DNA of 64,000 nucleotides. Origin: UBA6107 sp964459385 (lineage in GTDB: Bacteria; Chloroflexota; Anaerolineae; Anaerolineales; Anaerolineaceae). This document shows, in pieces, positions 26,159 through 35,281 of the stretch. The position numbers and the translations under genes are program-made. Under the pieces are notes generated by a model. It was not told the DNA's origin. It was given only the letters and a program-made list of their open reading frames with translations, and searched no databases. Every line of letters starts with the position of its first letter. The stretch's first letter is position 1. Location: positions 62,001 through 126,000 of the forward strand of contig CAYWLG010000001.1 in NCBI GenBank assembly GCA_964459385.1, given 5' to 3'.

Positions 26159-28075
26159 ATGGGAAAAATCATTGGTATTGATCTGGGAACTACGAACTCG
26201 GTCGTCGCTGTCATGTCGGGTGGCGAACCGGTCGTCATCCCCTCTGCTGAGGGTGAACGGCTCGTCCCTTCGGTGGTGGCAGTTAACAAAAACCACGAGC
26301 GCATCGTGGGCCGTTCGGCCCGCAATCAGGCGATTGTCAACCCTGAAAACACCATCTTTTCGATCAAACGCTTCATGGGCCGCAAATTCAGCGACGCCGA
26401 AGTGCAACACACCATCGGCCGCGTTCCTTATAAAGTGACCGCTGCCGGTAACGGCGATGTGCGCGTGGTTCTCGATGGCAAAGAGTACAGCCCCCCCGAG
26501 ATCAGTGCCATGATCTTGTCCAAGTTGAAGGCAGATGCTGAAGCCTACCTGGGCGGCCCGGTCACACAGGCTGTGATCACCGTGCCGGCTTACTTCAACG
26601 ATGCCCAACGCAACGCCACCAAAGACGCCGGCCGTATTGCCGGGTTGGAAGTGCTGCGCATCATCAATGAACCCACGGCCTCTTCGCTGGCTTACGGGCT
26701 GGATAAGAAAAAGAACGAAGTGATCGCCGTCTACGACCTGGGCGGGGGTACCTTCGATATTTCCGTGCTCGATGTGGGCGACGGCGTCTTTCAGGTGCGC
26801 TCGACCAACGGCGACACCTTCCTTGGCGGCGATGATTTCGACCAGCGCATCATGGACTATTTGATCGATGAGTTCAAGAAATCCAATGAGATTGATCTGC
26901 GTCAGGATCGCCAGGCCTTGCAGCGTTTGAAAGAAGCGGCCGAAAAGGCCAAGATCGAGCTTTCTACCGTGCAGCAGACCGAGATCAACCTGCCCTATAT
27001 CACCGCCAACGCCAGCGGCCCGAAACATCTGGTGATGACCATGACCCGCTCCAAGCTGGAGCAGCTCACTGGCGATCTGGTGACCAAGACCCTGGATCCC
27101 ATTCGCCGCGCTTTGGCAGATGCCGGGCTCAAGACCAGTGACATCAATGAAGTGGTTCTGGTCGGCGGCATGATCCGTATGCCGGCCGTGCAGGAAGCGG
27201 TGAAACGCGAATTTGGCAAAGAACCACACAAGGGGGTTAACCCCGACGAAGTGGTGGCGGTCGGCGCTGCCATTCAGGGCGGTGTACTGGGCGGTGAGGT
27301 CAAAGATATTTTGCTGCTGGATGTGACCCCGCTGACCCTGTCGGTGGAAACGTATGGCGGCATCTCCACCCCGCTCATCGAGCGCAACACCACCATCCCT
27401 ACCCGCAAGAGCCAGGTATTCTCAACGGCTTCTGATGGGCAGACCCAGGTAGAAATTCACGTGCTGCAGGGCGAACGTCCCATGGCGATTGACAACAAGT
27501 CGCTGGGCAAGTTCACGCTCGACGGCATCCCCTCCGCTCCGCGCGGGATTCCGCAGATCGAAGTGACCTTCGATATCGACGCCAACGGCATCATTAACGT
27601 GACGGCGCTGGATAAGGCCACCAATCGCAGCCAGCACATCACCATCACCGCTTCGAGCGGCCTGAGCGAATCAGAAATTCAGAAGATGAAAACTGAGGCT
27701 GAGGCACACGCCGAAGAAGACCAGAAACGCAAAGATATGGTGGAAGCCAAGAATATGGCCGACAACACCGTTTACACGGCTGAAAAACTGCTCAAAGACA
27801 ACGGTGACAAAGTGCCGGCCGAGTTGAAGAAAGAGGTTGAAGATGGCGTGGCGGCTGTGCGCACAGCCATGAACGGCGAAGACCTCGAAGCCATGCGCAG
27901 TGCCACCGAGGCTTTGAACCAGAACATTCAAAAAGTGGGCGCCAGCATGTATTCACAGCCCGGCGCAGCCGGCCCAACTGCCGAAGAGGGCGGTGCCAAC
28001 CCCGAAGGCTCGAACGGCCAGACTCCCGGCGGCGACAATGGCGATGTGGTGGACGGCGAGTTTAAGTCGGTGTAA
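26159..28075 (+). CDS. dnaK: Chaperone DnaK (Hsp70)
   Basis: A 638-residue ATP-dependent chaperone. The actin-like ATPase domain opens with GIDLGTTNSVVAVM and has VYDLGGGTFDIS and VLVGGMIRMPAV. It is joined by the conserved linker (DILLLDVTPLTLSVE) to the substrate-binding beta domain and helical lid. The tail is rich in Gly, Glu and Asn and ends GDVVDGEFKSV, replacing the EEVD-like ending of other Hsp70s. AGGAGG precedes the ATG at 26159. It is followed by a terminator-like hairpin before dnaJ, so dnaJ may be expressed at a lower level. Confidence 0.98.
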   Translation: MGKIIGIDLGTTNSVVAVMSGGEPVVIPSAEGERLVPSVVAVNKNHERIVGRSARNQAIVNPENTIFSIKRFMGRKFSDAEVQHTIGRVPYKVTAAGNGDVRVVLDGKEYSPPEISAMILSKLKADAEAYLGGPVTQAVITVPAYFNDAQRNATKDAGRIAGLEVLRIINEPTASSLAYGLDKKKNEVIAVYDLGGGTFDISVLDVGDGVFQVRSTNGDTFLGGDDFDQRIMDYLIDEFKKSNEIDLRQDRQALQRLKEAAEKAKIELSTVQQTEINLPYITANASGPKHLVMTMTRSKLEQLTGDLVTKTLDPIRRALADAGLKTSDINEVVLVGGMIRMPAVQEAVKREFGKEPHKGVNPDEVVAVGAAIQGGVLGGEVKDILLLDVTPLTLSVETYGGISTPLIERNTTIPTRKSQVFSTASDGQTQVEIHVLQGERPMAIDNKSLGKFTLDGIPSAPRGIPQIEVTFDIDANGIINVTALDKATNRSQHITITASSGLSESEIQKMKTEAEAHAEEDQKRKDMVEAKNMADNTVYTAEKLLKDNGDKVPAELKKEVEDGVAAVRTAMNGEDLEAMRSATEALNQNIQKVGASMYSQPGAAGPTAEEGGANPEGSNGQTPGGDNGDVVDGEFKSV

Positions 28076-28102
28076 CTTCCGTTTCGTTCTTTGATAGAAT
28101 AA

Positions 28103-28144
28103 CAGGATTGGGCGTTTGCTTGCCTTAAAACGCCCTCCTGTTTT
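28103..28144 (+). terminator. Terminator-like hairpin between dnaK and dnaJ (attenuator)
   Basis: GGGCGTTT/AAACGCCC (loop of 10) is extended by CAGGA/TCCTG across a two-base bulge and followed by TTTT. It could cut dnaJ-prmA transcription relative to dnaK, or protect the 3' end of the dnaK message. Confidence 0.55.
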
Positions 28145-28172
28145 CAACTTATTAAGGCAAAGGGTAACACAA

Positions 28173-29291
28173 GTGGCTACTCAACGTGACTATTACGAAA
28201 TTTTAGGGGTATCGCGAAACGCTTCGCAAGAAGAATTGAAATCGGCGTTTCGCTCATTAGCGCGCAAATACCATCCGGACGTGAACAAAGAAGCGGATGC
28301 TGAAGAAAAATTTAAAGAGATCAACGAAGCCTACGCAGTGCTCTCCGATGAAGAGAAGCGGCGTGTGTATGACCAATACGGCAAAGATGGCTTGAACGGT
28401 GCGGGCGGTGTGCCCGATTGGACCTCGATGGATTTCTCGGACATTTTCGGAGAGTTCTTCGGCTTTGCCACCGGCGCCAGCCGACAGCGGCAGAATGCTC
28501 CGCGCCGGGGGGCCGATCTGAGCTACGCAGTGAGCCTGGCCTTTGAAGAAGCCATTTTTGGCGTGGAAAAAGAGATCGAGATCACCCGCGATGAGGTCTG
28601 TTCCACCTGCCGCGGCAAGGGCGCCGAGCCCGGCACCACGGTGACCAAGTGCTCCACCTGCGGCGGACGCGGCGAAGTGCGCCAGGTGCATCAGACCTTT
28701 TTGGGGTCAATGGTGCAGGTGGTGACCTGCCCCACCTGTAACGGGCGCGGCGAAGTGATCAACACCCCCTGCCACACCTGTCACGGACGCGGCCTGGAGC
28801 GCAAGACGGTGAAAAAGACCATTTCGATCCCGGGCGGCGTGGATAACGGCAACCAGGTGCGTTTGGCCGGCGAAGGCCAGCCCGGCGTTAATGGTGGCCC
28901 GAACGGCAACCTTTATATCGAGATCAAGGTCAAGCAGCACAAATTCTTTAAACGCAAAGGCAACGATCTGCTGCTCGATTTGAACATCAATGTGGCACAG
29001 GCCACTCTGGGCGCAGATATCGAAGTGCCGACCATTGACGGAACGGCCAAGCTGACCATCCCGGCGGGCACACAGCCCGGCAAGGTCTTTACCCTGCGCG
29101 GTAAGGGCAGCCCCAGCGTGCGCAGCAGTGGCCGGGGTGACCAACTGGTGATCGTGAACGTGGAAGTGCCCTCCCGCTTGAACCCGGAACAGCGTAAATT
29201 ATTTGAACAGCTTGCCGCCACACTTGGCACAGAGGTGCGCCCGCAAGAGAAGAGTTTTGTCGATATTCTCAAGGAGGTGTTGGGTGGCTGA
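28173..29291 (+). CDS. dnaJ: Chaperone DnaJ (Hsp40)
   Basis: A 372-residue cochaperone that delivers substrates to DnaK and stimulates its ATPase. The J domain has the HPD motif (KYHPDVN) and starts at RDYYEILGVSRNAS. It is followed by a Gly/Phe-containing linker. Four zinc-binding CxxCxGxG repeats come next (CSTCRGKG, CSTCGGRG, CPTCNGRG, CHTCHGRG), then the C-terminal substrate-binding domain. The full set makes it a class I DnaJ. I chose the GTG at 28173 (MATQRDYYEI); an upstream in-frame ATG at 28116 lies within the intergenic hairpin. Its 3' end overlaps prmA by 8 bases. Confidence 0.96.
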   Translation: MATQRDYYEILGVSRNASQEELKSAFRSLARKYHPDVNKEADAEEKFKEINEAYAVLSDEEKRRVYDQYGKDGLNGAGGVPDWTSMDFSDIFGEFFGFATGASRQRQNAPRRGADLSYAVSLAFEEAIFGVEKEIEITRDEVCSTCRGKGAEPGTTVTKCSTCGGRGEVRQVHQTFLGSMVQVVTCPTCNGRGEVINTPCHTCHGRGLERKTVKKTISIPGGVDNGNQVRLAGEGQPGVNGGPNGNLYIEIKVKQHKFFKRKGNDLLLDLNINVAQATLGADIEVPTIDGTAKLTIPAGTQPGKVFTLRGKGSPSVRSSGRGDQLVIVNVEVPSRLNPEQRKLFEQLAATLGTEVRPQEKSFVDILKEVLGG

Positions 29292-30201
29292 AGCAAAGTG
29301 GCTGGAAATTTCAATGGTCGTGGACGGTGAACTGGCCGAGGCGGTTGCCGAGGTGTTGGACCGTTTTACGACCGGCGGTGTGGTGGTGGAAAGCGACGTG
29401 AAATACAAGGATAATGAAGATGTCGGCACCCCCTATGGGCCGGTGCGGGTGTACGCTTACCTGGAGAATAACGCCAATATTGAACACGATCGCCAAAAAC
29501 TGGAAGAGGCGCTCTGGCATTTGCATTTCATCCGTGAACTGCCGCAGCCTTCTTATCGCCCCATCGTTGAAGAGAACTGGATGAATGCCTGGAAAGAGCA
29601 TTACCATCCCATCCCCATTGGCAAGAAACTGCTGGTGCTTCCTGCCTGGATCAAGCAGGAAGATTCAGAACGCATTGCCATCAAGATCGACCCCAGCATG
29701 GCCTTTGGCACAGGTACACACCCTTCTACGCAGCTTTGTCTGCAGTTGATCGAAGAATATACCGAGCCCGGCAAACCGGTGATCGATATCGGCTGCGGGT
29801 CGGGCATTCTTTCGGTGGCGGCCATCAAAATGGGCGCCAGCCACGCTTTGGGCGTGGATATCGACCCTGAATCGGTGAAGGCTACCGGCGAAGCGGCCGA
29901 AGCCAATGAGGTAAAAGACGCCATCGAGGTGGGGTTGGGCTCGGTGGATGAGATCAAAGCTGGCCATTTCTCGCTCAAACAGGCGCCTGTGGTGCTGGCC
30001 AACATTCTGGCACCGGTGCTCATCCGTCTGTTCGAGGGCGGCATGGCCGAGCTGGTTGAGCCGGGTGGGGTGATCATCCTGGCCGGGATTCTGGCCGAAC
30101 AAGCCGACAGCGTGATCGATTCGGCCGGCAAGCATGGCCTGACCTATGTGGAAAAACGCACCAGCGGCGATTGGGTGGCCCTGGTCTGCCGCCTCGAATA
30201 A
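29284..30201 (+). CDS. prmA: Ribosomal protein L11 methyltransferase PrmA
   Basis: A 305-residue SAM-dependent enzyme that trimethylates ribosomal protein L11. Family marks are ENWMNAWKEHYHP, the substrate/SAM segment MAFGTGTHPSTQL, the glycine-rich DIGCGSGILSVAA and the active-site region VLANILAPVL. The GTG start at 29284 follows AAGGAGGTG with four bases between, inside the end of dnaJ. The coding overlap of 8 bases implies translational coupling to the heat-shock operon. A dnaJ-prmA neighbourhood is common in Firmicutes and relatives. Confidence 0.95.
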   Translation: MAEAKWLEISMVVDGELAEAVAEVLDRFTTGGVVVESDVKYKDNEDVGTPYGPVRVYAYLENNANIEHDRQKLEEALWHLHFIRELPQPSYRPIVEENWMNAWKEHYHPIPIGKKLLVLPAWIKQEDSERIAIKIDPSMAFGTGTHPSTQLCLQLIEEYTEPGKPVIDIGCGSGILSVAAIKMGASHALGVDIDPESVKATGEAAEANEVKDAIEVGLGSVDEIKAGHFSLKQAPVVLANILAPVLIRLFEGGMAELVEPGGVIILAGILAEQADSVIDSAGKHGLTYVEKRTSGDWVALVCRLE

Positions 30202-30218
30202 CCTGTGAAGCAAAGATT

Positions 30219-30244
30219 CCGCTAGAGCATCTCTAGCGGTTTTT
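30219..30244 (+). terminator. Terminator of the heat-shock operon
   Basis: CCGCTAGAG and CTCTAGCGG form a perfect 9-bp stem with a CAT loop, followed by TTTTT. Confidence 0.92.
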
Positions 30245-30283
30245 GTTGGTTATAACTAGTGATGAGCTCCTGTTTGCAGCGGT

Positions 30284-30312
30284 TTGACAACTTTTGGGGC
30301 TATCGCTAAAAT
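30284..30312 (+). promoter_or_regulatory. Promoter of coaE
   Basis: A consensus TTGACA (30284-30289) and TAAAAT (30307-30312) with exactly 17 bases between them. Transcription would start near 30319, leaving a leader of about 28 bases. Confidence 0.75.
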
Positions 30313-30346
30313 GAAAGTCTAAACAAAATCCTTTTGAGGCATTCTC

Positions 30347-31489
30347 TTGAACAAGTGGCCTGGAAAATTCGTGATCGGACTGACCGGTAACATTGGTACC
30401 GGTAAAAGCGTCATCCGGCGCATGCTGGAGCATTTGGGCGCCTATGGCATTGACGCAGATGCACTGGCGCACCGCGCCTATGCAAAGGGTGCCCCGGGCT
30501 ACGACAAGGTGATCGAGGCTTTTGGCCGTTACATTTTAAATGAGGAAGAGCAAATTGACCGCAAAAAGCTGGGGCGCATCGTTTTCAGTGACCCGGCGGC
30601 CATGAAGCAGTTGGAAGCCATTGTGCACCCGCTGGTAGCGCAGGCGATCGATCTGATCGTGCGCCGCTCGAATCAAAAGGTGATCGTCATCGAATCGGCA
30701 CGCCTGGTCGGCACGGTGATGGCCGATTTCTACAATTTGCTGTGGGTGGTCTATGCCCCCGAAGAGATTCAACTTTCGCGGTTGATGCTGAACCGCGGTA
30801 TGAGCGAAAAAGACGCCCGTCAGCGCATCAATGCGCAACTGCCGCAGGAAACCCAACTGGGCGCAGCCCACGTGATCATCAAAAACGTTTCTTCTTATGA
30901 AGATGCCTGGAAGCAGGTGACCACGGCCTGGAAGAAATATGTTTCGTCCTTTGAAACGCCCACCGTGATGGTCTCGGAGCCGGTTCACCTCTCGATGGGG
31001 GAGGTGGTGGTGCGCCGCGCCGGGCCCAAGCAGGTGAACGATATCATCGAGGTGAACAACCGGCTGCTGCATCCAAGCGAAGCGCTGACCAAAGAGAAGG
31101 TGATGGCCGCTTTTGGCGAAAAAGCCTATCTGCTGCTGCAAGTGGAACGCAGCTATCTGGGTATTCTGGCCTGGCAGGTAGAGAACCTTGTGTCGCGCAC
31201 CACCGAGGTTGCACTCGATGCTGCGCTGCCGCCTGCCCAGTACATTCCCATCATGATCCGCGAGATGGAGCGCGCCTCCACCGATCTGCAGTGTGAGATC
31301 TCATTATTGAACGTACCAACTTCGCTTTCGCGCCACGACGCCCTCTGGAAGAGCCTGGGCTATGAAGCCTGTCAGCCCGCCGATCTGCCCGTACTGGCCT
31401 GGCAGGAGGCTGCCGAAGAGTGTATTCACAAGGGAAGTGTGTTATTCTTTAAGCAGTTGCGCATGGATCGTGTGCTGCGGCCTATCTAA
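30347..31489 (+). CDS. coaE: Dephospho-CoA kinase with C-terminal GNAT-like extension
   Basis: The N-terminal ~205 residues are dephospho-CoA kinase, the last step of coenzyme A synthesis. They carry P-loop GLTGNIGTGKS, the DAD motif in YGIDADALAH and IVHPLV. The protein is 380 residues, whereas CoaE is usually about 200. The extra ~170 residues (about 206-380) begin MVSEPVHLSMGEVVVRRA. They have the strand-helix pattern of an N-acetyltransferase fold (VVVRRAGPKQVNDI, YLGILAWQVENLV), but I see no clear acetyl-CoA-binding Q/RxxGxG/A loop. The fusion is therefore called GNAT-like and possibly degenerate. TTG start after GAGG at 30336-30339. It heads a probable coaE-cdaA-cdaR unit. Confidence 0.9.
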   Translation: MNKWPGKFVIGLTGNIGTGKSVIRRMLEHLGAYGIDADALAHRAYAKGAPGYDKVIEAFGRYILNEEEQIDRKKLGRIVFSDPAAMKQLEAIVHPLVAQAIDLIVRRSNQKVIVIESARLVGTVMADFYNLLWVVYAPEEIQLSRLMLNRGMSEKDARQRINAQLPQETQLGAAHVIIKNVSSYEDAWKQVTTAWKKYVSSFETPTVMVSEPVHLSMGEVVVRRAGPKQVNDIIEVNNRLLHPSEALTKEKVMAAFGEKAYLLLQVERSYLGILAWQVENLVSRTTEVALDAALPPAQYIPIMIREMERASTDLQCEISLLNVPTSLSRHDALWKSLGYEACQPADLPVLAWQEAAEECIHKGSVLFFKQLRMDRVLRPI

Positions 31490-31522
31490 TTTAAATTATC
31501 GGGATATCTTTCGAGATCAGAA

Positions 31523-32404
31523 TTGCCTAACATTTTTAGTGAAATTCTCTATTTTTTTCAACGAATCACCTGGTTAAGCGTACTTGACCTGTTTTTGGTT
31601 ACACTGGTGTTTTACCTGGTGCTTCTCTTGCTGCGCGACACCCAGGCAATGGTGCTCTTGCGCGGTGTTCTGTTCTTTGTCATTCTACTCACCCTGTTTA
31701 CCAGTTTCATCGAGCTGCCGGCGTTTACCTGGCTGGTCAAAAACGTGGTGCCGGCACTCGTGTTCGCCATTCCGGTGATCTTTGCGCCTGAAATCCGGCG
31801 CGGGCTCGAAAAGATCGGCCGTGCCGGGCCATCGCAATTGTTCGAGCAACAAAGCCGTGTGGATGAAGAAGCCATGAAGGCCACCATCCATGCCGTGGTC
31901 ACGGCGGCCGCGCGGCTTTCGGCCCGCCAGCACGGCGCGCTGATCGTGATCCAGCGCCGCCAACATCTGGATGAATATGTACGTACCGGTGTGCGTTTGG
32001 ACGCGAATGTGACCGCCGAACTGCTCTTGCAGATCTTTTACCCCAATACACCGCTGCATGACGGTGCCGTGATCATCGCCAATAACCTGATCGTGGCCGG
32101 TTCCTGCGTGATGCCGCTTTCATCCAGTGGTATTCTCACCCGCAGCCCTGAACGCCAGATGGGTCTGCGCCACCGTGCCGCACTGGGCACCTCAGAGGCG
32201 ACCGATGCCGTAACGGTGGTGGTCTCGGAACAGACCGGCTCGATCTCGATCGCACATTCTGGCCGCATGATTCGCCGTCTGGACAGTGAGCGTTTGGAAA
32301 ATATTTTGCTGGCCTTCTACCAGCCTACCGAACCGGCACAGTTGACCTTTAACCCCATTGAGATCGTGCGCAAGTGGTTCAAGATCAAAAAGGAGGAAGA
32401 TTAG
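31523..32404 (+). CDS. cdaA: Membrane diadenylate cyclase CdaA
   Basis: This 293-residue enzyme makes cyclic di-AMP from two ATP. Three membrane segments occupy about residues 18-88. The DisA_N-type DAC domain follows, with the catalytic DGA at 180-182 (PLHDGAVI) and RHR at 216-218 (MGLRHRAALG). It is followed four bases later by the YbbR-domain gene cdaR, the standard partner. Cyclic di-AMP typically controls potassium and osmolyte transport and wall homeostasis. The TTG start has only a weak upstream ribosome site. Confidence 0.95.
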   Translation: MPNIFSEILYFFQRITWLSVLDLFLVTLVFYLVLLLLRDTQAMVLLRGVLFFVILLTLFTSFIELPAFTWLVKNVVPALVFAIPVIFAPEIRRGLEKIGRAGPSQLFEQQSRVDEEAMKATIHAVVTAAARLSARQHGALIVIQRRQHLDEYVRTGVRLDANVTAELLLQIFYPNTPLHDGAVIIANNLIVAGSCVMPLSSSGILTRSPERQMGLRHRAALGTSEATDAVTVVVSEQTGSISIAHSGRMIRRLDSERLENILLAFYQPTEPAQLTFNPIEIVRKWFKIKKEED

Positions 32405-32407
32405 CCC

Positions 32408-33658
32408 ATGCAGCGTTTACGCATTCTGGCCAAACAATTGCCCACCTTTTTGACCGCTTTCCTGCTGGCCCTGGCCATCTGGATCATCGCCGTAAATTCA
32501 AGCGACCCCTCGGTGCAGAAGACTTATCCCTCGAGCGTCTCCATTGAAGTGGTGGGCCAGGAAGCCAACATGGTGATGACCAGTTCTTTGCCTGGCAATC
32601 TCACGCTGACCCTGCGTGCGCCCGACTCGATCTGGTCTACGCTGATCGATGAAAAGGCTCCGGTGCGGGCAGTGGTTGACCTTTCTGGCTTGAGCGAAGG
32701 GGAGCATACCGTCCCCATTCAGATCGAAATTGGGGTACGGCCGGTAGAGGTGGTTTCTTTTAGTCCGCGCTCGGTTACCGTCACGCTCGAACCGCTGGCA
32801 ACCAACCGGTTTGACATTACTGTGGTCAACACCAGCAGCCCGGCCATTGGCTATCAAACGGGTACGCCGCAGTTGGATCAGACCAAGGCGACCGTCAGTG
32901 GGGCCGTCTCTCAGGTGAATCAGGTGACCGAAGTGCGCGCCTCACTCGATCTCAGCCAGGCACAAAGCGATATTTCTGAAGAGGTTGCCCTCAAGGCTTA
33001 TGATGCTGCCGGAAATGTGGTGAAAGGTGTTTCGATCTCACCCGAAAAAGTGACGGTGAACGAATCGGTCACACAGTTAGGCGGCTTTCGCAATGTAGTG
33101 GTCAAAGTGGTCACCACCGGGCAGGTGGCGACCGGTTACCGGTTAACAGCCATCTCGGTGAACCCGCCCACGGTTTCGGTCTTTTCCAGCGATCCTACGC
33201 TGGTTGAAGCGCTGCCGGGCTATGTCGAGACCGAACCGATCAACCTGACCGGCCTGAAAGACGATCTCAACCAGCAGATCGGCATGCGCTTGCCCACGGG
33301 AATCACCCTGGTGGGAAGTCCAAGCGTGAACGTGCAGGTGAGCGTGGCGGCCATTGAAAACAGTGTGTCACTGAATAATGTGATGGTGGAAGCGACCGGT
33401 TTGGCCAGCAATATGGAAGCCCAGATCTCACCAGGCAGCGTGGATGTGATCGTGGCCGGCCCGTTGGTGGCGCTGAATGCCATGGACCCGCTGACGCTGC
33501 ATGTGTTGATCGACCTTTCAGGCTTGCAGCCGGGCACCTATACGATCACCCCTGAGGCGACCCTCAATAACGCCGACCTGCGCATCGAGAGCCTGCTGCC
33601 GACCACCTTTGAAGTGACGATCTACCGTAAGGGAACCACCCCCGTCCCCCCCAAATAA
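32408..33658 (+). CDS. cdaR: CdaA regulator CdaR (YbbR-domain protein)
   Basis: A 416-residue protein with one N-terminal membrane segment (about 13-29, FLTAFLLALAIWIIAV) and an extracytoplasmic part made of YbbR repeats. The repeats are recognised by recurring segments such as FSPRSVTVTLEP, ISPEKVTVNE and SPGSVDVIVAGP, spaced about 80-90 residues. YbbR proteins bind CdaA in the membrane and adjust its activity. The gene lies four bases after cdaA, and AGGAGG lies inside the end of cdaA. The C-terminus is short and Pro-rich. Confidence 0.92.
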   Translation: MQRLRILAKQLPTFLTAFLLALAIWIIAVNSSDPSVQKTYPSSVSIEVVGQEANMVMTSSLPGNLTLTLRAPDSIWSTLIDEKAPVRAVVDLSGLSEGEHTVPIQIEIGVRPVEVVSFSPRSVTVTLEPLATNRFDITVVNTSSPAIGYQTGTPQLDQTKATVSGAVSQVNQVTEVRASLDLSQAQSDISEEVALKAYDAAGNVVKGVSISPEKVTVNESVTQLGGFRNVVVKVVTTGQVATGYRLTAISVNPPTVSVFSSDPTLVEALPGYVETEPINLTGLKDDLNQQIGMRLPTGITLVGSPSVNVQVSVAAIENSVSLNNVMVEATGLASNMEAQISPGSVDVIVAGPLVALNAMDPLTLHVLIDLSGLQPGTYTITPEATLNNADLRIESLLPTTFEVTIYRKGTTPVPPK

Positions 33659-33690
33659 AAAAAACGGGCTGCCTGAGAAGGCAGCCCGCA
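33657..33690 (-). terminator. Bidirectional terminator between cdaR and the polymer-forming protein
   Basis: CGGGCTGCC and GGCAGCCCG form a perfect 9-bp stem with a six-base loop. On the minus strand it is followed by eight T residues. On the plus strand the tail is weaker (CAGTTT). Confidence 0.85.
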
Positions 33691-33699
33691 GTTTATCGA

Positions 33700-35121
33700 T
33701 CAGGCTTGCGGCATTTCTGGCAGTACCGGTGGGGTCGATTTGACCACCAGACCGTACCAGATGGCGCCCAGACCTGCCAGGGTGACCAGCAGGCTGACGA
33801 TCCAGCCCACCAGTGGGATGATGCTGATGAGGGCATAGAGGAAAACGCCGATAAGCATGGCCCAAACAGAGCGGCCTTTTGTAATGGTGGGGAAGAGCTG
33901 CTTGATCAAAAGATCTCCTACCAGGAAGGCTACAATGGCCTTGCTGACGAATTTGAGCAGGGTGGTGAAAGCAGCCATGGTCACCCCAACCCCCGAAAGG
34001 CCCAGGCCGAGAACAATATTGTTCAGATCGCCCAGTTTGAGCAAGGCAAACAAAATGGCCAGACCGATCAGCACCAGGCTGAGAATGAACGCACCCGGAT
34101 AAGCGATGAGGATGGAGAGCACGCCCACACCGGCAGACTGCAAGGGCTTGTTCTGCAAGGCAGCAGCGGTCTTTTGCAGCAGTTTGGGGGCCAACCACAC
34201 CAGCAGCAGCCCAACCAGTGCCAGAACGAAGAAATTACGGATGAACTTCACGAACGTGTTCAAAAGCGCATGCTGATTGAACGCTTTATAGGTTGAATTC
34301 ACCGGCTGAGTGGGACTGTCACTGCTGCCCGGCTGCGGGGTCTGGTAAACCACGCCACTGCCCGGCTGGCTCTGAATGGCAGACTGGTATTCCACAGGGC
34401 TGGTATAGGTGAGCTTGCCGGTAATTTTGGCCTCCGGCCCGACGCTCAGGCCGGCGGGCAGGGCAGCGGGCATCTCAAAGCCCTGCGATTTGGCGAAGGA
34501 ATCCATCATATTGGTCCCGGTTTGTGAAGCTGCCACTGCAAAGTTGGCATCCCCACCGATCGAACCGTTCACCTGAATGGCGCCGCCATCAATGTTGACG
34601 TTTTGGCCGATGCTGCCGTCGATCAGGGCCTGATAGCCGCCCATGAAGAAATCGCGGCCGACCGAAGAGGAACTGGCAGAGGAAAAATCATAGCCGCCAA
34701 AGAACAGGTTGCGGGCAATGGAGGCGTTCTCGTTTAGTTTGAGGGTCATGGCACCGGCAAAGAAACTGCCGTCCACGCGACCGTGGTTTTCTACGCTCTG
34801 GGCGCCGCTGAACACATTGCCGGTAATGACAGCGTTGGGGCCAATCACCACCTGCTGGCCGAAGGCAAACAGGTCACCATTGATGATGCCGTCTACCGTC
34901 ACGGTGCGGCCGGTGGCCATCACCAGACCGTTCACGGTGCCGTTGACAACAACATCCTCACCGCCGATGAGCAGATCATCATCCACGGTCTGGTCGGCAG
35001 GCAGGGTGCCCTGGTTATTGATCGAAACCGCCTGTGCACTCTGTGTGGCGAAAAGGATTAAGCAGAAGGCGATCAAGGCGCTCAAGAGCAAGCGCGATCT
35101 GGGCGAAAAATGGTTATACAT
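33700..35121 (-). CDS. Polymer-forming (bactofilin-type) protein with C-terminal membrane domain
   Basis: A 473-residue envelope protein. A signal peptide (about 1-31, ending QSAQA) is followed by a right-handed beta-helix-like region of about 200 residues. It consists of short repeats of the type G-x-V-x-G-x-V/I (VNGTVNGLVMATGRTVTVDG, cut here at 20). This is the DUF583/bactofilin pattern. After a Pro/Ser/Gln-rich linker (about 255-275), the C-terminal ~190 residues contain several membrane segments with Gly-rich loops. The topology suggests a surface scaffold attached to a membrane anchor. AAGGAG precedes the ATG. The function is unknown; cytoplasmic bactofilins are cytoskeletal, but the signal peptide here points outside. 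Confidence 0.82.
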   Translation of the reverse strand: MYNHFSPRSRLLLSALIAFCLILFATQSAQAVSINNQGTLPADQTVDDDLLIGGEDVVVNGTVNGLVMATGRTVTVDGIINGDLFAFGQQVVIGPNAVITGNVFSGAQSVENHGRVDGSFFAGAMTLKLNENASIARNLFFGGYDFSSASSSSVGRDFFMGGYQALIDGSIGQNVNIDGGAIQVNGSIGGDANFAVAASQTGTNMMDSFAKSQGFEMPAALPAGLSVGPEAKITGKLTYTSPVEYQSAIQSQPGSGVVYQTPQPGSSDSPTQPVNSTYKAFNQHALLNTFVKFIRNFFVLALVGLLLVWLAPKLLQKTAAALQNKPLQSAGVGVLSILIAYPGAFILSLVLIGLAILFALLKLGDLNNIVLGLGLSGVGVTMAAFTTLLKFVSKAIVAFLVGDLLIKQLFPTITKGRSVWAMLIGVFLYALISIIPLVGWIVSLLVTLAGLGAIWYGLVVKSTPPVLPEMPQA

Positions 35122-35281
35122 AATAACTCCTTGGTTGAAAAAAATTTACACTCAATATACGAGGATTTTGCAATTAAGTTTCTTTTGGCAAATGAACATT
35201 TGATTTTTCTCATATTCAGAGCGCCCTGCGCGGCTGGGGGATATTTAAGGTAAAATGGATACTTATTGAAGGAATAGACTG

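Noticed and set aside
26081..27229. 382-codon ORF on the strand opposite dnaK
   Set aside because: It is a mirror of dnaK codon bias; antisense dnaK ORFs are a known artefact and there is no ribosome site or independent family match.
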